25,276 bases of DNA from Russula earlei (Eukaryota; Basidiomycota; Agaricomycetes; Russulales; Russulaceae), in the NCBI GenBank assembly GCA_025769875.1, contig JAGFNK010000693.1, forward strand, positions 1-25,276, written 5' to 3'. Each line of letters starts with the position of its first letter. Within the stretch, counting starts at the first letter, position 1. The notes beneath the pieces are model-generated. The model saw only the letters and a list, made by a program, of their open reading frames with translations. It did not search any database and was not told where the DNA came from. Of the stretch, positions 8,556 to 17,524 are shown in pieces. Both the position numbers and the translations under genes were made by a program.

Positions 8556-9958
8556 CCTCATATTGTGTGACAGTAGCATGGTCGTGTGCCGGGAAGGAGC
8601 CCCCCCAGGAAGTGCACACCTGAGACCATGGGGCGGTGAAGTGTGTCCAAGAATGCAGAATGACTTCATAAGACTGAAGCTCCAAAGAGGAGGAGCACCT
8701 AGCGGGAACGCGAGAACACGTTTGTTCATTCGACTGCACTCAGGTTCACACAGATGATAAGGGAACAACAGGGCAACTTTATTCAACATGGTAGCAGATA
8801 CAGGTTAGAACTAAGGCTAAGGGACAGGAAAAGCACAAAAGACAGTCATATGAAAGGAAATCTAGATGTGAGAAGGGGACCGAAGCTGGACGACGCGAGG
8901 TATCGAGTCGTGGTCTCCAGCAGCTGTGGTAGTGGCATGTGGCGATTTGTGAAGGATGGCCGAGGCCAGGTGTGGTGACGAGGGGTGTGGTCGAGTTGCG
9001 ATGCGAGGAGGGGGAGACGATGCAAAGGAGAGGCTGGAGGGGGGATAGGGAGAGTGCTGGTGGGTGGTCGCTTGGGTGCTGATGGCGCTGCCGAACGCGA
9101 TTGCGGGTGGGATGATTGGAGAACTTGGATGGCAGATGCGAGGGAGAGGAGCGAGGGGGCGTGGAAGTAGAAAGGGAGAGGGAAGACGGCGGCAGGCTGG
9201 GAAATGGATGCATAGGCAGCGTGCAGATCTCTGACTAACAAATTGAGAGTCTAGTAAAAAAGGGGAGAAAAACATACCGAAATGTACAGTAGCAACACCG
9301 TCCGATGGCAACGAAGATGGCGGCGTGGTACAGGGCTCTTCGGCTGTGCGTTGGGACTCGTCAGTGCATGGTGAAGGTGGGGGCGTTGAGGGCGAGGGCG
9401 TGGGGCGGTTGATGGGGGCAAGGGTGGCGTGCTGGCGGCGACGATGATGATGATGTGAGGACGAAGAGGAGATGGCATGAAAGGAATATGCACATATGTA
9501 CTCTTGTAAGCGATTTGCGGCCAGCCATATAGCTGTGTGGGTGAGTTGACATCGAGGCTGTGTGCCTTTGCAACAATTTTGCATGTCTTGTGGTCCATGC
9601 GTTTGTGCTGTAGTGAGTTCCCAGGCTTCTGCATTTACATAGGCATAGGACTCTTCCTCCCCATCCTCATCAATAGCAGGAAGGGATATCTTGGAAGCCT
9701 GAGCTCATGGTTGTGATCGCTTTGGTCGAGTGGGAGTGCCTGAGCTGTCACTTTCATTTCCACCAGTTTTTTTTTCGGGCAGCCTTCCTTTGGCCAGTAG
9801 TACGTGTCGGTGCAGGCCAGCGTTTTGAAGCATGTTGCTTCGAGCCCATGAGGGTTTAGGGGGTTGAAATGGAGGGGTAGAGCAAGGTATGGTGAGCAGC
9901 TCTGGGAAGGGAAGAACACCCTGTCGTTGTCCTGGAGTAGGAGTGGACAGGTGGACGG
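8556..9958. other. Left cargo of the inverted-arm element
   Basis: No recognised gene. The stretch 8566-8789 ends TTTATTCAACA and is followed by TGGTAGCAGATAC, reminiscent of an LTR end and an initiator-tRNA primer-binding site, but no partner LTR was found. From 8846 to 9584 there are long minus-strand frames that are Ser/Pro/His-rich and repetitive. The frame 9635-9976 (minus) includes CTDTYYWPKEGCPKKK. These may be chance frames in GC-biased sequence. Confidence 0.3.
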
Positions 9959-10942
9959 TTGATGAATAAGCCACATGACTCTTTACGCACCGTCTCGTCC
10001 GTCGCCTCGTCCGTCGCCACAGTAGCCTCAGTCATGCCAGCTGCCGACTTTGCATCAGTCTCCGTCTTTGCCTCGCCCGTACTCGTCAGTTCAGCCCAGT
10101 CCGTCATAGCACCAGCATCGCCAGCCGCTGCCATCTCCACCCTGCCCTCAGCCTCAGCCTTCTCAGTCTCAGCCGCCGCCACTGCGCCCCTAGTTTTGCC
10201 AGCCATCTCTGTCGCCCCAGCTTCAGATCAGTCAACCGCCGCCACCGCGCTCTTAGCCTTGCCAGCCGCCTTAGTCTTGTCAGCCGCCACCATAGCCTCA
10301 GCCTCAGCCACTGACGTCTTAGTGCCACACGCCGCTGCCTCCACCACCATCTCACAAGCCACCACCGCCACGCCCTTGTCAGCCACAGCCGCCGTCGCCC
10401 CTGCATTACCCTCAGTCATCGCCTCCGCCCCATCCGCCTCCACCGTCGCACCAGCTCAGTCTGCCGCCACCTTCTCAGTCTCAGCCTCAGTCTTCTCAGT
10501 CACAGCCGCCGCTTTAGTAGTTTCGCACGACACCAGCACCGCCGCACCATCGCAACCCCTCGCCACCAGCACCACCCCAGAAGACCAAGAAGGCCTCGGC
10601 CACGAACTAAGCCACGACACACCACAACAGGAGCAGAAGCTGCCGCAGGAGAAGCAGTCGCCGACGCCAACAGCACACCGCACGCTGCCTCCCACATCGC
10701 CTCCCCATCCATTCGCGCGCTCTCGCCCACGTCTGCTGCTGACACCTGCAGTGGAGACGACCCCACCACCGCCGCCGCAAGACGACAGATCCCACCCCCG
10801 CGCAAGCCGCCCCACGCATCCTCTTTCTCGAGTCCTCGCCACCTACGTCTCTATCTATGAACTCATGCTCACCGCCTACGCCTTCGCTCCTCGTCCACGC
10901 CTGCTGCCACCACCTGCAATGGAGACGACTCCTGTATATTAA
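9959..10942 (+). CDS. Low-complexity Ala/Ser/Thr/Pro-rich reading frame
   Basis: A 327-codon frame from ATG 9959. The first two-thirds are almost only Ala, Ser, Val, Thr and Pro, built from degenerate GCC/TCA/GTC repeats; the last third is Pro/Arg/Gln-rich (TTPPPPPQDDRSHPRASR). The sequence contains open frames on both strands and in several phases, as expected of GC-skewed repeats. A real mucin-like protein cannot be excluded, but there is no signal peptide, no recognisable domain, and it lies within a mobile element. Low confidence as a gene. Confidence 0.2.
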   Translation: MMNKPHDSLRTVSSVASSVATVASVMPAADFASVSVFASPVLVSSAQSVIAPASPAAAISTLPSASAFSVSAAATAPLVLPAISVAPASDQSTAATALLALPAALVLSAATIASASATDVLVPHAAASTTISQATTATPLSATAAVAPALPSVIASAPSASTVAPAQSAATFSVSASVFSVTAAALVVSHDTSTAAPSQPLATSTTPEDQEGLGHELSHDTPQQEQKLPQEKQSPTPTAHRTLPPTSPPHPFARSRPRLLLTPAVETTPPPPPQDDRSHPRASRPTHPLSRVLATYVSIYELMLTAYAFAPRPRLLPPPAMETTPVY

Positions 10943-10972
10943 AACACCCTAGCTACTCTGTAGTAGAAAGAG
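10929..10972 (+). promoter_or_regulatory. TATA-like block with CTAGCTACTCTGTAGTAG
   Basis: CCTGTATATTAAAAC, then CTAGCTACTCTGTAGTAG about 4 bp on. The same arrangement recurs at 15751-15786 (CCTGTATATAAAAAC, then CTAGCTACTCTGTAGTAG). The second block can fold as CTACT-CTGT-AGTAG. A TATA box followed by a conserved start region is a plausible promoter of a transposon family; no transcript evidence is available. Confidence 0.35.
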
Positions 10973-11088
10973 TTCCGAATAGGACCCCTCTTTGCAACCC
11001 ACTCCTCTCTGTCTGTGAAAAACAAGAAGGATGGTCAGAATCGAGAGGCGAGAGGGGTGATGAGTGGCTGGCCACGACTCCAATTACA

Positions 11089-11438
11089 CTGGAAATAATG
11101 TTGCACACCACAACACTTGAGTCAAAAACACTATGGGGCTGCCTCAAGACAGCCCATGGGTACAACATGAGGGAAAAATAATAGATATAGACCATGATTT
11201 TGAGTTGTAATTCATCTAATACACATGTGGAGGTGGCTTGAGTCCAGCTCCACCAATTCTCACTCAAATCTCATGAAAACAATGGGGCTGCCTAGCCCTC
11301 ATTCAGGCGATTCAGGGACAATAAATTTCATATGAATTGAAGCCGTTTCGAGGGAGATATTCATCCCGCATGTTTGAGGGGGTTTCTGCGCCGATTTGGG
11401 TGGAATTCAAGCTCCGCCAAGTGCGCTGAAAACAGCAA
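11089..11438 (-). repeat. Right inverted arm
   Basis: Reverse complement of 8208-8555. It ends at GCAA followed by TA (11439-11440). It retains more CpG than the left arm: for example GCGCACTTGG where the left arm has GTGCACTTGG. Confidence 0.85.
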
Positions 11439-11458
11439 TAAGTAAAAATATGACTTAC

Positions 11459-12388
11459 CCATAGTACCAAGACAAGATCTTCAACGATAACCCACTCTTC
11501 ATCATCAAGCTCATACTTCTGAAGCTTGAGGACCTTGTCGGCCGTCATTGCATCAATAACCTCACGATATTTCGTTGCAAAATGAAGCATGTAGTATGTT
11601 GAATTCCAGCGTGTCACAACGTCACGCGGCATGAGGCGCAGCTTGAGTCCGAGCTCCTTGCAACACTTGCGCCACTTCGGGAGATTGATAGTTGTTGAGT
11701 GAATGATAGCAAATGACAGACGACGAAGCTATTGAATCAAGATCAGTGGTTACTCCGAGTCCTGGGGAACAACTAAGATAGTACATACCTTCGTCACGAT
11801 TTGACGAACAGTAGCTGTAGTTTCCATGATCTCTTCCTTCTTCTCCTCGTCTAGGTTCTCAAGTTCATCAATACCATCATCATCATTATCCTCATCCGGT
11901 ACATCCGATCCGTCTTCATCTTCGTCCTTGTCCTCATCCTCATCTTCGTCTTCGTCCTCGTCTTCTTCATCGAGTGCACCATCTTCACCAACGTCATCAT
12001 TGTTATTGGATACGCCAGCTAATGCAGTGTTGAATGGGCTGAGGAGGGCTTTGGCTGAGAGATGCAGAGTGTGATTGAAACAGCGGATGCAGTTTTGTCC
12101 ATCAAAAGAGTTCTCCATCGTTGCGAGAGCTTTGGTCTGTGTGTCGTTCGCAGATCCATTGTCAGCATTTATGGCCAGAATATGATCTTGGAGTCCAAAC
12201 GTTTCGAGCATCTTCTGAAAGGCCTTTGCCAAAGCTGTACCCGTATGAGATTCCGGAACCTCAATGATATTGAGTAAGAAAGCTAGCATGGCACCTTGAT
12301 GCTCAAGGTGTACAGTCCAGGCAATGAATGCACGGTGGTTGGTTGAAGTCCAACAATTGGTCGCGAAGTGAATGCGACCTGGGTGTTC
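11459..12388 (-). pseudogene. hAT transposase catalytic core
   Basis: Minus strand. The family motif usually read as ATDCWTS is here FATNCWTSTNHRAF (Asn at 12356-12358), so the first catalytic Asp is missing. Next come AINADNGSANDTQT (second Asp), CIRCFNHTLHLSAKA, an Asp/Glu-rich insert encoded by a GAx repeat, an intron at 11729-11788 (GTATGT...ATAG), and then LRRLSFAIIHS and DVVTRWNSTYYML. The exon ends EDLVLVLW at 11459, followed by GTAAGT. A TGA just before the FATNCWTS block separates this from the upstream exon frame. The motifs and their order are those of an hAT RNase-H-like domain. Confidence 0.85.
11828..11990 (-). repeat. GAx trinucleotide tract encoding an acidic run
   Basis: Degenerate (GAN)n sequence on the minus strand encodes a run of about 50 mainly Asp and Glu residues in the hAT transposase insertion domain. 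Such tracts expand and contract easily and may vary between copies. Confidence 0.7.
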
Positions 12389-13361
12389 TCACAGTAGTTT
12401 GCTTATCCGTTCATGGCACTTGATGTATGCGGCCTTGACATCACGTCGAACCGTGTTTGGACATGGAACTTTACGGTTGGGGTGCCTGGTCTTGAAAATA
12501 TCGATGAGCTCGGGATCAGAGACAATTTGTGGAGGACGGTTGCATTCTGCCACCCATTTTGCAATGTGTGCGCTGTTCAACGTGTTTAGAATAGAGCATT
12601 TAGCTGATAATAAGTACTACTTACCGAAATTCTGTGTTCGTGTGTGCTCGATGCGAGTACGTGACAGGCCGCTGTCCTTGGTGGGCAAATGCTGCAAATA
12701 TGTTGCCAGTGCGGCCTTCACTAGCAGCCTTGCCCTTCATAGCTGCATTCACTGTGTCCTCACCAAAGCATCGGATGGCGTGGTGCTTGAGATTTGCAGT
12801 TGAAAATTTGTTGCCCTTATCTTGATAGCGCCGAATGCCTTTCGAGCCTGTCTTGCAATGTTTTGACAAACAGGTGAAGAAGTGGGAGACACGGTTTTTG
12901 TGAATTTGAATAGAGATGTCGGGCTTGAAAAACGTGTAGATGGGGGACCACCATGACTTCTTTGTGTCTTCTAGTGTCCAAGTAAGCAAAAGAGGTAAAA
13001 AATGATAATGAAATGACATACATAGGTCTTTTTCAAGCTCCTCGTTATCTGATTCAATCTTGATAGCATCGCCGGTTGCGCCGTTGCTGCTGATACTCAT
13101 ATGATCATCCATTGTCAGTGCTTGCTCCGCTTCTTGTTCGCTTTCAATGGGTGTGGAGGTGGCATTGGATGCCACATGCTTTGCATGCTTGAGAGGCTGG
13201 GTGATTGCCTTCAAGCCATTTGCGATGCTACATTTGACTCCATGCTGGAGTGCCTTGGTGCTCAACTTGACTGCGCTGGCAAAGGAAGAGGTCGATGCCG
13301 AAGTCTGAAGTGAAGAGCGCGATGACTTTGCTGAGGACTTTGACCCCAAATTGCGAGGCAT
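12389..13361 (-). pseudogene. hAT transposase N-terminal part with BED zinc finger
   Basis: The most likely start is the ATG at 13359-13361 (MPRNLGSKSSAKSSRSS), giving a Ser/Lys-rich N-terminus, then an acidic segment (IKIESDNEELEKDL) and a BED-type finger: SPIYTFFKPD, FFTCLSKHCK, STANLKHHAIRCFG. An intron (about 12580-12633, donor GTAAGT, acceptor ACAG) joins to AHIAKWVAECNRP and a block ending HERISKLL. A second intron is likely near 12970-13020. The upstream frame toward 13514 runs into the 5' leader and the solo LTR and is probably not coding. Confidence 0.75.
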
Positions 13362-13501
13362 GAGCAACAAGTGAGATGTTGAAAATAATTTGCTCACCTT
13401 TATATGATCCAGCCAGATCTCGATGAACCGACCCTTCTGACCCATGTCATACGACTTTGCAAACATGGCACTAAGTGCTGTCTTCGCGTAAACGGAGGCG
13501 G

Positions 13502-14461
13502 TGTCATGAACCATTCCCCGGAGAGGGCCCTTGAAGGACCCTTCCTTATAGGAGGAAACCCAGCCTCTATGGTGTCACCCTGTTCACACGAGCAAAAGGG
13601 GTGAGTAGAGGTGTCCACAATATTGCGCGCGCATTGTTGCACGAGCGATTCTTGGCACAATCAACATACAGCAAGCCCCACTTAAAGGCAACCCTTCTAG
13701 CAACAAAAGACAGTATTAGGGCCTTCCTAAGGACCCTTTGGAACGACCCTAGGAACTCTACAATAGGTACTAACCTAGTATCAAAGGCCCTACAACGCGT
13801 TATTAGACCAACTCTAATAACTATAGAATGAACTATAAGGCAACACTAAGGACCTTAATAGAAGTATTAGGGTCGACTCTAAGGACCCTAATAGAACTAT
13901 ATAAGGGCCTTATAAGATAACACTATTCCCTAACCAAACTACAAGTCCTCAAATGACCGGCCCTAAACTAACTAACAGGAAATGAATCAGGTGCTTGCAT
14001 GTGCACTAAAGCAGTAAACATGTGGACAATGGAAGCTCTTACTCATCAAGAGAAGCTTCTTACTCAGCAGCTTACTGAGCATGACTGAGCATGCTCAGTA
14101 AGCGTCCTCCGACTCTTACTCATCACTCTATTGTGCTTGATAACAAGGTTATGACTTGTTCCCTATTTAGCAGTTCTCTTGTAGTATATAAGCGCTCAAT
14201 AAAGTAGTGGACAGTCCTCAGACTGTCCATTTGTTTACGGCACTCTCCATCCCTGGGATACTCCTTTAAGGACCATCCCCTTGTGACTATCCTGGCCTCT
14301 TCCCTGCGTGATTGTTCTACTCTCACAGTAACAATACCTCTCTGGTATTTGTTGCTTCTCTGGACTCTACTCCTTGCCCACACGGTCTTGGACGTCTATC
14401 GACTCGTCTTCGAGCTTATCCCTCGCTCTTGAACTGGATAGTTCAACAGTGAGTCTTGACA
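13502..14461 (+). repeat. Solo LTR, family 2, in the 5' region of the hAT
   Basis: TGTCATGAACCATTCCCCGG to CAACAGTGAGTCTTGACA, 960 bp, flanked by GGCGG (13497-13501 and 14462-14466). TATA box TATATAAGCGC is at about 14187. A second copy is at 16154-17116. It shares the CAGACTGTC block downstream of TATA and the GTCTTGACA end with family 1, so the two are probably related Gypsy-type elements. The LTR lies just upstream of the transposase start on the opposite strand. Confidence 0.93.
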
Positions 14462-14720
14462 GGCGGCCACTGAGTCCGAGTCGCGCTCACCAGTTTTCTC
14501 GCGATTGTGATCAACAATTGCTTCCGTTTGGGCTGGTCCCAAGCCTGTGCAAGCTGTCACCCTGTGGCAGGAGACTCTTGAATAGTGCTTTCAATACCTG
14601 TAAACCCGGCTGATAAGGGTGCGGTGTTGCGCGGGTGTGACAAATTTAAAACCATACCCATACCCGTGCCTACCCATGACCAAATTGTCACGGTGTCACC
14701 TGTACCTGAGTCACACCTTA

Positions 14721-14728
14721 CATACACA
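14721..14728 (+). repeat. Right 8-bp hAT target-site duplication
   Basis: CATACACA directly after the right TIR, identical to 6368-6375. Confidence 0.85.
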
Positions 14729-14735
14729 CAGTTAG

Positions 14736-15327
14736 TGTTACAGTGTTGCAGCCATTAGAGCATTAGCCTGGTTCAGTGGGGCCAAGTCCCTGTGACTTGG
14801 TTCAGTGTTTCAATGGGACCAGCTCAAGGAGACTGGTTCAGAGGTTTAGTGTCTCCAGACTAAGTCAAGGATGACCTAATCTGCAGACAGAGTTGATCTT
14901 CTGGTAATCTCACAGAAGAGGAGGACAATGATAGAGCAAGAGAGGAGTAAGAGGAACACAAGGGTTCCTCCTAGTTTATCGATGTCAAGTGAGGTATAAG
15001 CCAGCACAAGCAAGTTGTGATTGAGAGAGGATACAGGGCAAGGGATGTGACAGGAAATGGGACAAAGCTAAGCTTAGGGCATTCCCCAGCTTTTACTGGA
15101 CTTAAATACTGTATGTAGCAAGGCTGTACAGTACCATATGCAGAACAATAGATAAAATCAAGCAAATAGCAAAAGGAGCTTGAACAATAGAAGAAACACA
15201 ATAAGTGAAACAACAAGGGACCATCAAGATCAAGGGATGAAATGGTAACTAAGAGAACGAGGGAGACAGAAAGGAACAATAACAAGAGAAGACTAGCGAT
15301 GAACTGACAGGAGGGTAGATCATAACA
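14736..15327 (+). repeat. Solo LTR, family 3, copy A
   Basis: Starts TGTTACAGTGTTGCAG and ends TAGATCATAACA, 592 bp, with the 5-bp duplication GTTAG on both sides (14731-14735 and 15328-15332). The second copy is inverted at 17644-18232. It lies only 15 bp from the hAT right end. No family 3 internal region is present in the window. Confidence 0.93.
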
Positions 15328-15332
15328 GTTAG

Positions 15333-16153
15333 AACACTTGCAACATTTGCACCTTGGCTCAACAAGCACAGGCTACACTTGAAACCCTGATGGCACACAA
15401 TGTGTCTTTTCCTGTGTGCACTGTAAGGTGAGCCATATTGCTGGCCTCAGAACCACATGTGGACCACATGTGACACTTCACCTCCTCTGCATCTCCCACC
15501 TTCCTTGCATCTTGTCCTCAGCCATTGCCACACCACTTGCACCTGATGTCAAGATCTTGACTGCATTGCCCAGCCCTTGGCATCAATTGTCTTTCACCAT
15601 GCATGGATGCCCCAGCTCACTTGATGCATTCACATCTCAAGCCTTTCACCATGGCCTCAACCACCTTGCCTGGTCTCAATTCCCTTTCATTCTCTGACTC
15701 CCTTCATATTCTGATCCCTTTCATTACTTAGCCTCCTTTAGTACTTCTGTCCTGTATATAAAAACCCACTAGCTACTCTGTAGTAGCATCAGTGAATACA
15801 GTCCCCTTGAGTTCCCTCTAGTATCAGTCTGCCTGAGACAACCATGCATGAATGACCTCGCTCTCCTCTCCCTTCCCTCTCTTCCCCCTTCTTCCTCTCC
15901 TCCCTTCTCTTGCTCTTGGCTTGAATACTACCACTTTGGATCACCATCCAGTCATACAAACTCTGTGCACCCTGGATAGTGTTATGAACTACTCCTTACC
16001 CCCTTTAGCACCTTACCACCATGACATTATACAATGACTACCTTTACCCTCAGTGGAATGACCAAGTCATTATCCTCACTCTAAGGCCTCGTTCAGGCTC
16101 TCTCCAATACCCAGTCACCAACTCCCTCTCAGATGGACATACACCACAAAGCC
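15333..16153. other. CpG-poor repeat-derived sequence with a TATA-like block
   Basis: No gene. A segment near 15386 resembles 6112 and 5270. At 15751-15786 there is CCTGTATATAAAAAC followed by CTAGCTACTCTGTAGTAG, also found at 10929-10972. Downstream (15850-15910) is a nearly pure pyrimidine tract. This may be a promoter-bearing end of an unidentified retroelement; its borders cannot be fixed. Confidence 0.35.
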
Positions 16154-17116
16154 TGTCATGAACCATTCTCCGGAGAGGGCTCTTGAAGGACCCTTCCTTA
16201 TAGGAGGAAACCCAGCCTCTATGGTGTCACCCTGTTCACATGAGCAAAAGGAGTGAGTAGAGGTGTCCACAATATCGCACGCGCATTGTTGCGCAAGCGA
16301 TTCTTGGCACAATCAACATACAGCAAGCCCCACTTAAAGGCAACCCTTCTAGCAACAAAAGACAGTATTAGGGCCTTCCTAAGGACCCTTTGGAACGACC
16401 CTAGGAGCTCTACAATAGGCACTAACCTAGTATCAAAGGCCCTACAACGTGTTATTAGACCAACTCTAATAACTATAGAACGAACTATAAGGCAATACTA
16501 AGGACCTTAATAGAAGTATTAGGGTCGACTCTAGGGACCCTAATAGAACTATATAAGGGCCTTATAAGATAACACTATTCCCTAACCAAACTACAAGTCC
16601 TCAAATGACCGGCCCTAAACTAACTAACAGGAAATGAATCAGGTGTTTGCATGTGTACTAAAAGCAGTGAACACATGGACAGTGAAGGCTCTTACTCATC
16701 AAGAGGAGCCTTCTTACTCAGCAGCTTACTGAGCATGACTGAGCATGCTCAGTAAGCATACTCCAACTTCTTACTCATCACTCTATTGTGCTTGATAACA
16801 AGGTTATGACTTGTTCCCTATTTAGCAGTTCTCTTGTAGTATATAAGCGCTCAATAAAGTGGCGGACAGTCCTCAGACTGTCCATTTGTTTACGGCACTC
16901 TCCATCCCTGGGATACTCCTTTAAGGACCGTCCCCTTGTGACTATCCTGGCCTCTTCTCTGCGTGACTGCTCTACTCTCACAGTAACAATACCTCTCTGG
17001 TATTTGTTACTACTCTGGACTCTACTCCTTGCCCACGCGGTCTTGGACATCTATCGACTTGTCTTCGAGCTTATCCCTCACTCTTGAACTGGATAGTTCA
17101 ACAGTGAGTCTTGACA
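16154..17116 (+). repeat. LTR of family 2, second copy, no target duplication
   Basis: TGTCATGAACCATTCTCCGG to CAACAGTGAGTCTTGACA, similar over its full length to 13502-14461 in the same orientation. Flanks are AAGCC on the left and TGTGT on the right, so there is no 5-bp duplication. Differences from the other copy are largely C/T and G/A changes, many at CpG. It is probably a remnant of recombination between two different elements, or of a deletion at one flank. Confidence 0.9.
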
Positions 17117-17500
17117 TGTGTTGGCAGGATGATGGAGGTGGCAAGGGAGTGGCATTGGTGGGGCTGTTCAGCCTTCATGTGGTATGTTGAGTTGTTGGGA
17201 GGGCATCCCCATCATGATTGCAAGGGTGCAATGTCTGTTGCTGGCAGGATGGCAGAGGGGTGAGGGAGCAGGATGTGGCAAGTGGGCATCATTGCAGCAG
17301 AAGAGTCTGCAGCACAACATTGACCCTCTATTGTGCCACAATTTCAATTTTGAGTATCAAGTAATTTATTCTGATCATTAAATAATTATATTGATTTTCT
17401 GAATTGTAAAGATGTCTAAAATGTTTAAACACCACTTTGCTGACAAAGTCCAATACCAGATTTGGGATGTCATGAATATGCAAAATTCCAAAGACTGCTT
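17117..17500. other. Decayed sequence, no gene
   Basis: The first half is G-rich with partial internal repeats around GGCAGGATG; the second half is AT-rich (around 17340-17420). No convincing frame or element end. Confidence 0.35.
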
Positions 17501-17524
17501 CATCCATCCATCCATCCATCCATC
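17501..17524 (+). repeat. (CATC)6 microsatellite
   Basis: Six perfect CATC units. The equivalent position near copy 2 (about 4121-4131) has only CCATCCATC, so the tract expanded in copy 3. Confidence 0.9.

Larger units (their letters stand above)
8208..11438. mobile_element. TA-flanked element with long inverted arms, in the hAT intron
   Basis: Inverted repeats of about 350 bp begin TTGCYGTTTTCAGYGCACTT at 8208 and, reversed, at 11438, each bordered by TA (8206-8207 and 11439-11440). About 2.5 kb lies between the arms. It sits inside an intron of the hAT transposase: donor GTAAGT at 11458-11453 on the minus strand, acceptor near 8176. A TA duplication would fit a Tc1/mariner-like mechanism, but no transposase is visible inside, and other fold-back mechanisms are possible. 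The cargo is GC-rich, low-complexity and unlike the surroundings. It looks non-autonomous. I do not recognise the family. Confidence 0.6.
6376..14720 (-). mobile_element. hAT DNA transposon expanded by nested insertions
   Basis: The ends are TAAGGTGTGA (6376-6385) and TCACACCTTA (14711-14720), exact inverted repeats flanked by an 8-bp target duplication. Both subterminal regions hold TACCCGT-type motifs (6405-6430 and 14650-14680). The minus strand carries pieces of one hAT transposase in the right order, N-terminus at 13361 and C-terminus at 6675. The full span is 8345 bp. Removing the solo LTR at 6848-7677, the inverted-arm element at 8208-11438 and the solo LTR at 13502-14461, each with its target duplication, leaves roughly 3.3 kb, a normal hAT size. 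The element no longer encodes a complete transposase, but its ends look sound, so an active relative might still mobilise it. Confidence 0.88.

Noticed and set aside
8380..8757. Duplicate frame MSENWWSW... seen on both strands (also 10953-11267)
   Set aside because: Arises because the inverted arms are copies of one another; no domain and no support as a gene.
10104..10406. Arg/Trp-rich minus-strand frame
   Set aside because: Codon-phase artefact of the GCC/TCA-type repeats; composition is not that of a natural protein.
11826..12074. Poly-Ser plus-strand frame
   Set aside because: Antisense of the GAx acidic tract of the hAT transposase.
14123..14383. Minus-strand frame repeated at 16778-17050 that could suggest a duplicated gene
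   Set aside because: Lies wholly inside family 2 LTR copies; the repetition is that of the LTR.
16154..17116. Pairing this LTR with 13502-14461 as the two LTRs of one element
   Set aside because: Same orientation, but the left copy has its own perfect GGCGG duplication and the interval holds the end of the hAT and a family 3 solo LTR, with no gag-pol.
17501..17524. CATC repeats as a telomere or CRISPR-like array
   Set aside because: A plain tetranucleotide microsatellite without spacers or telomeric motif.
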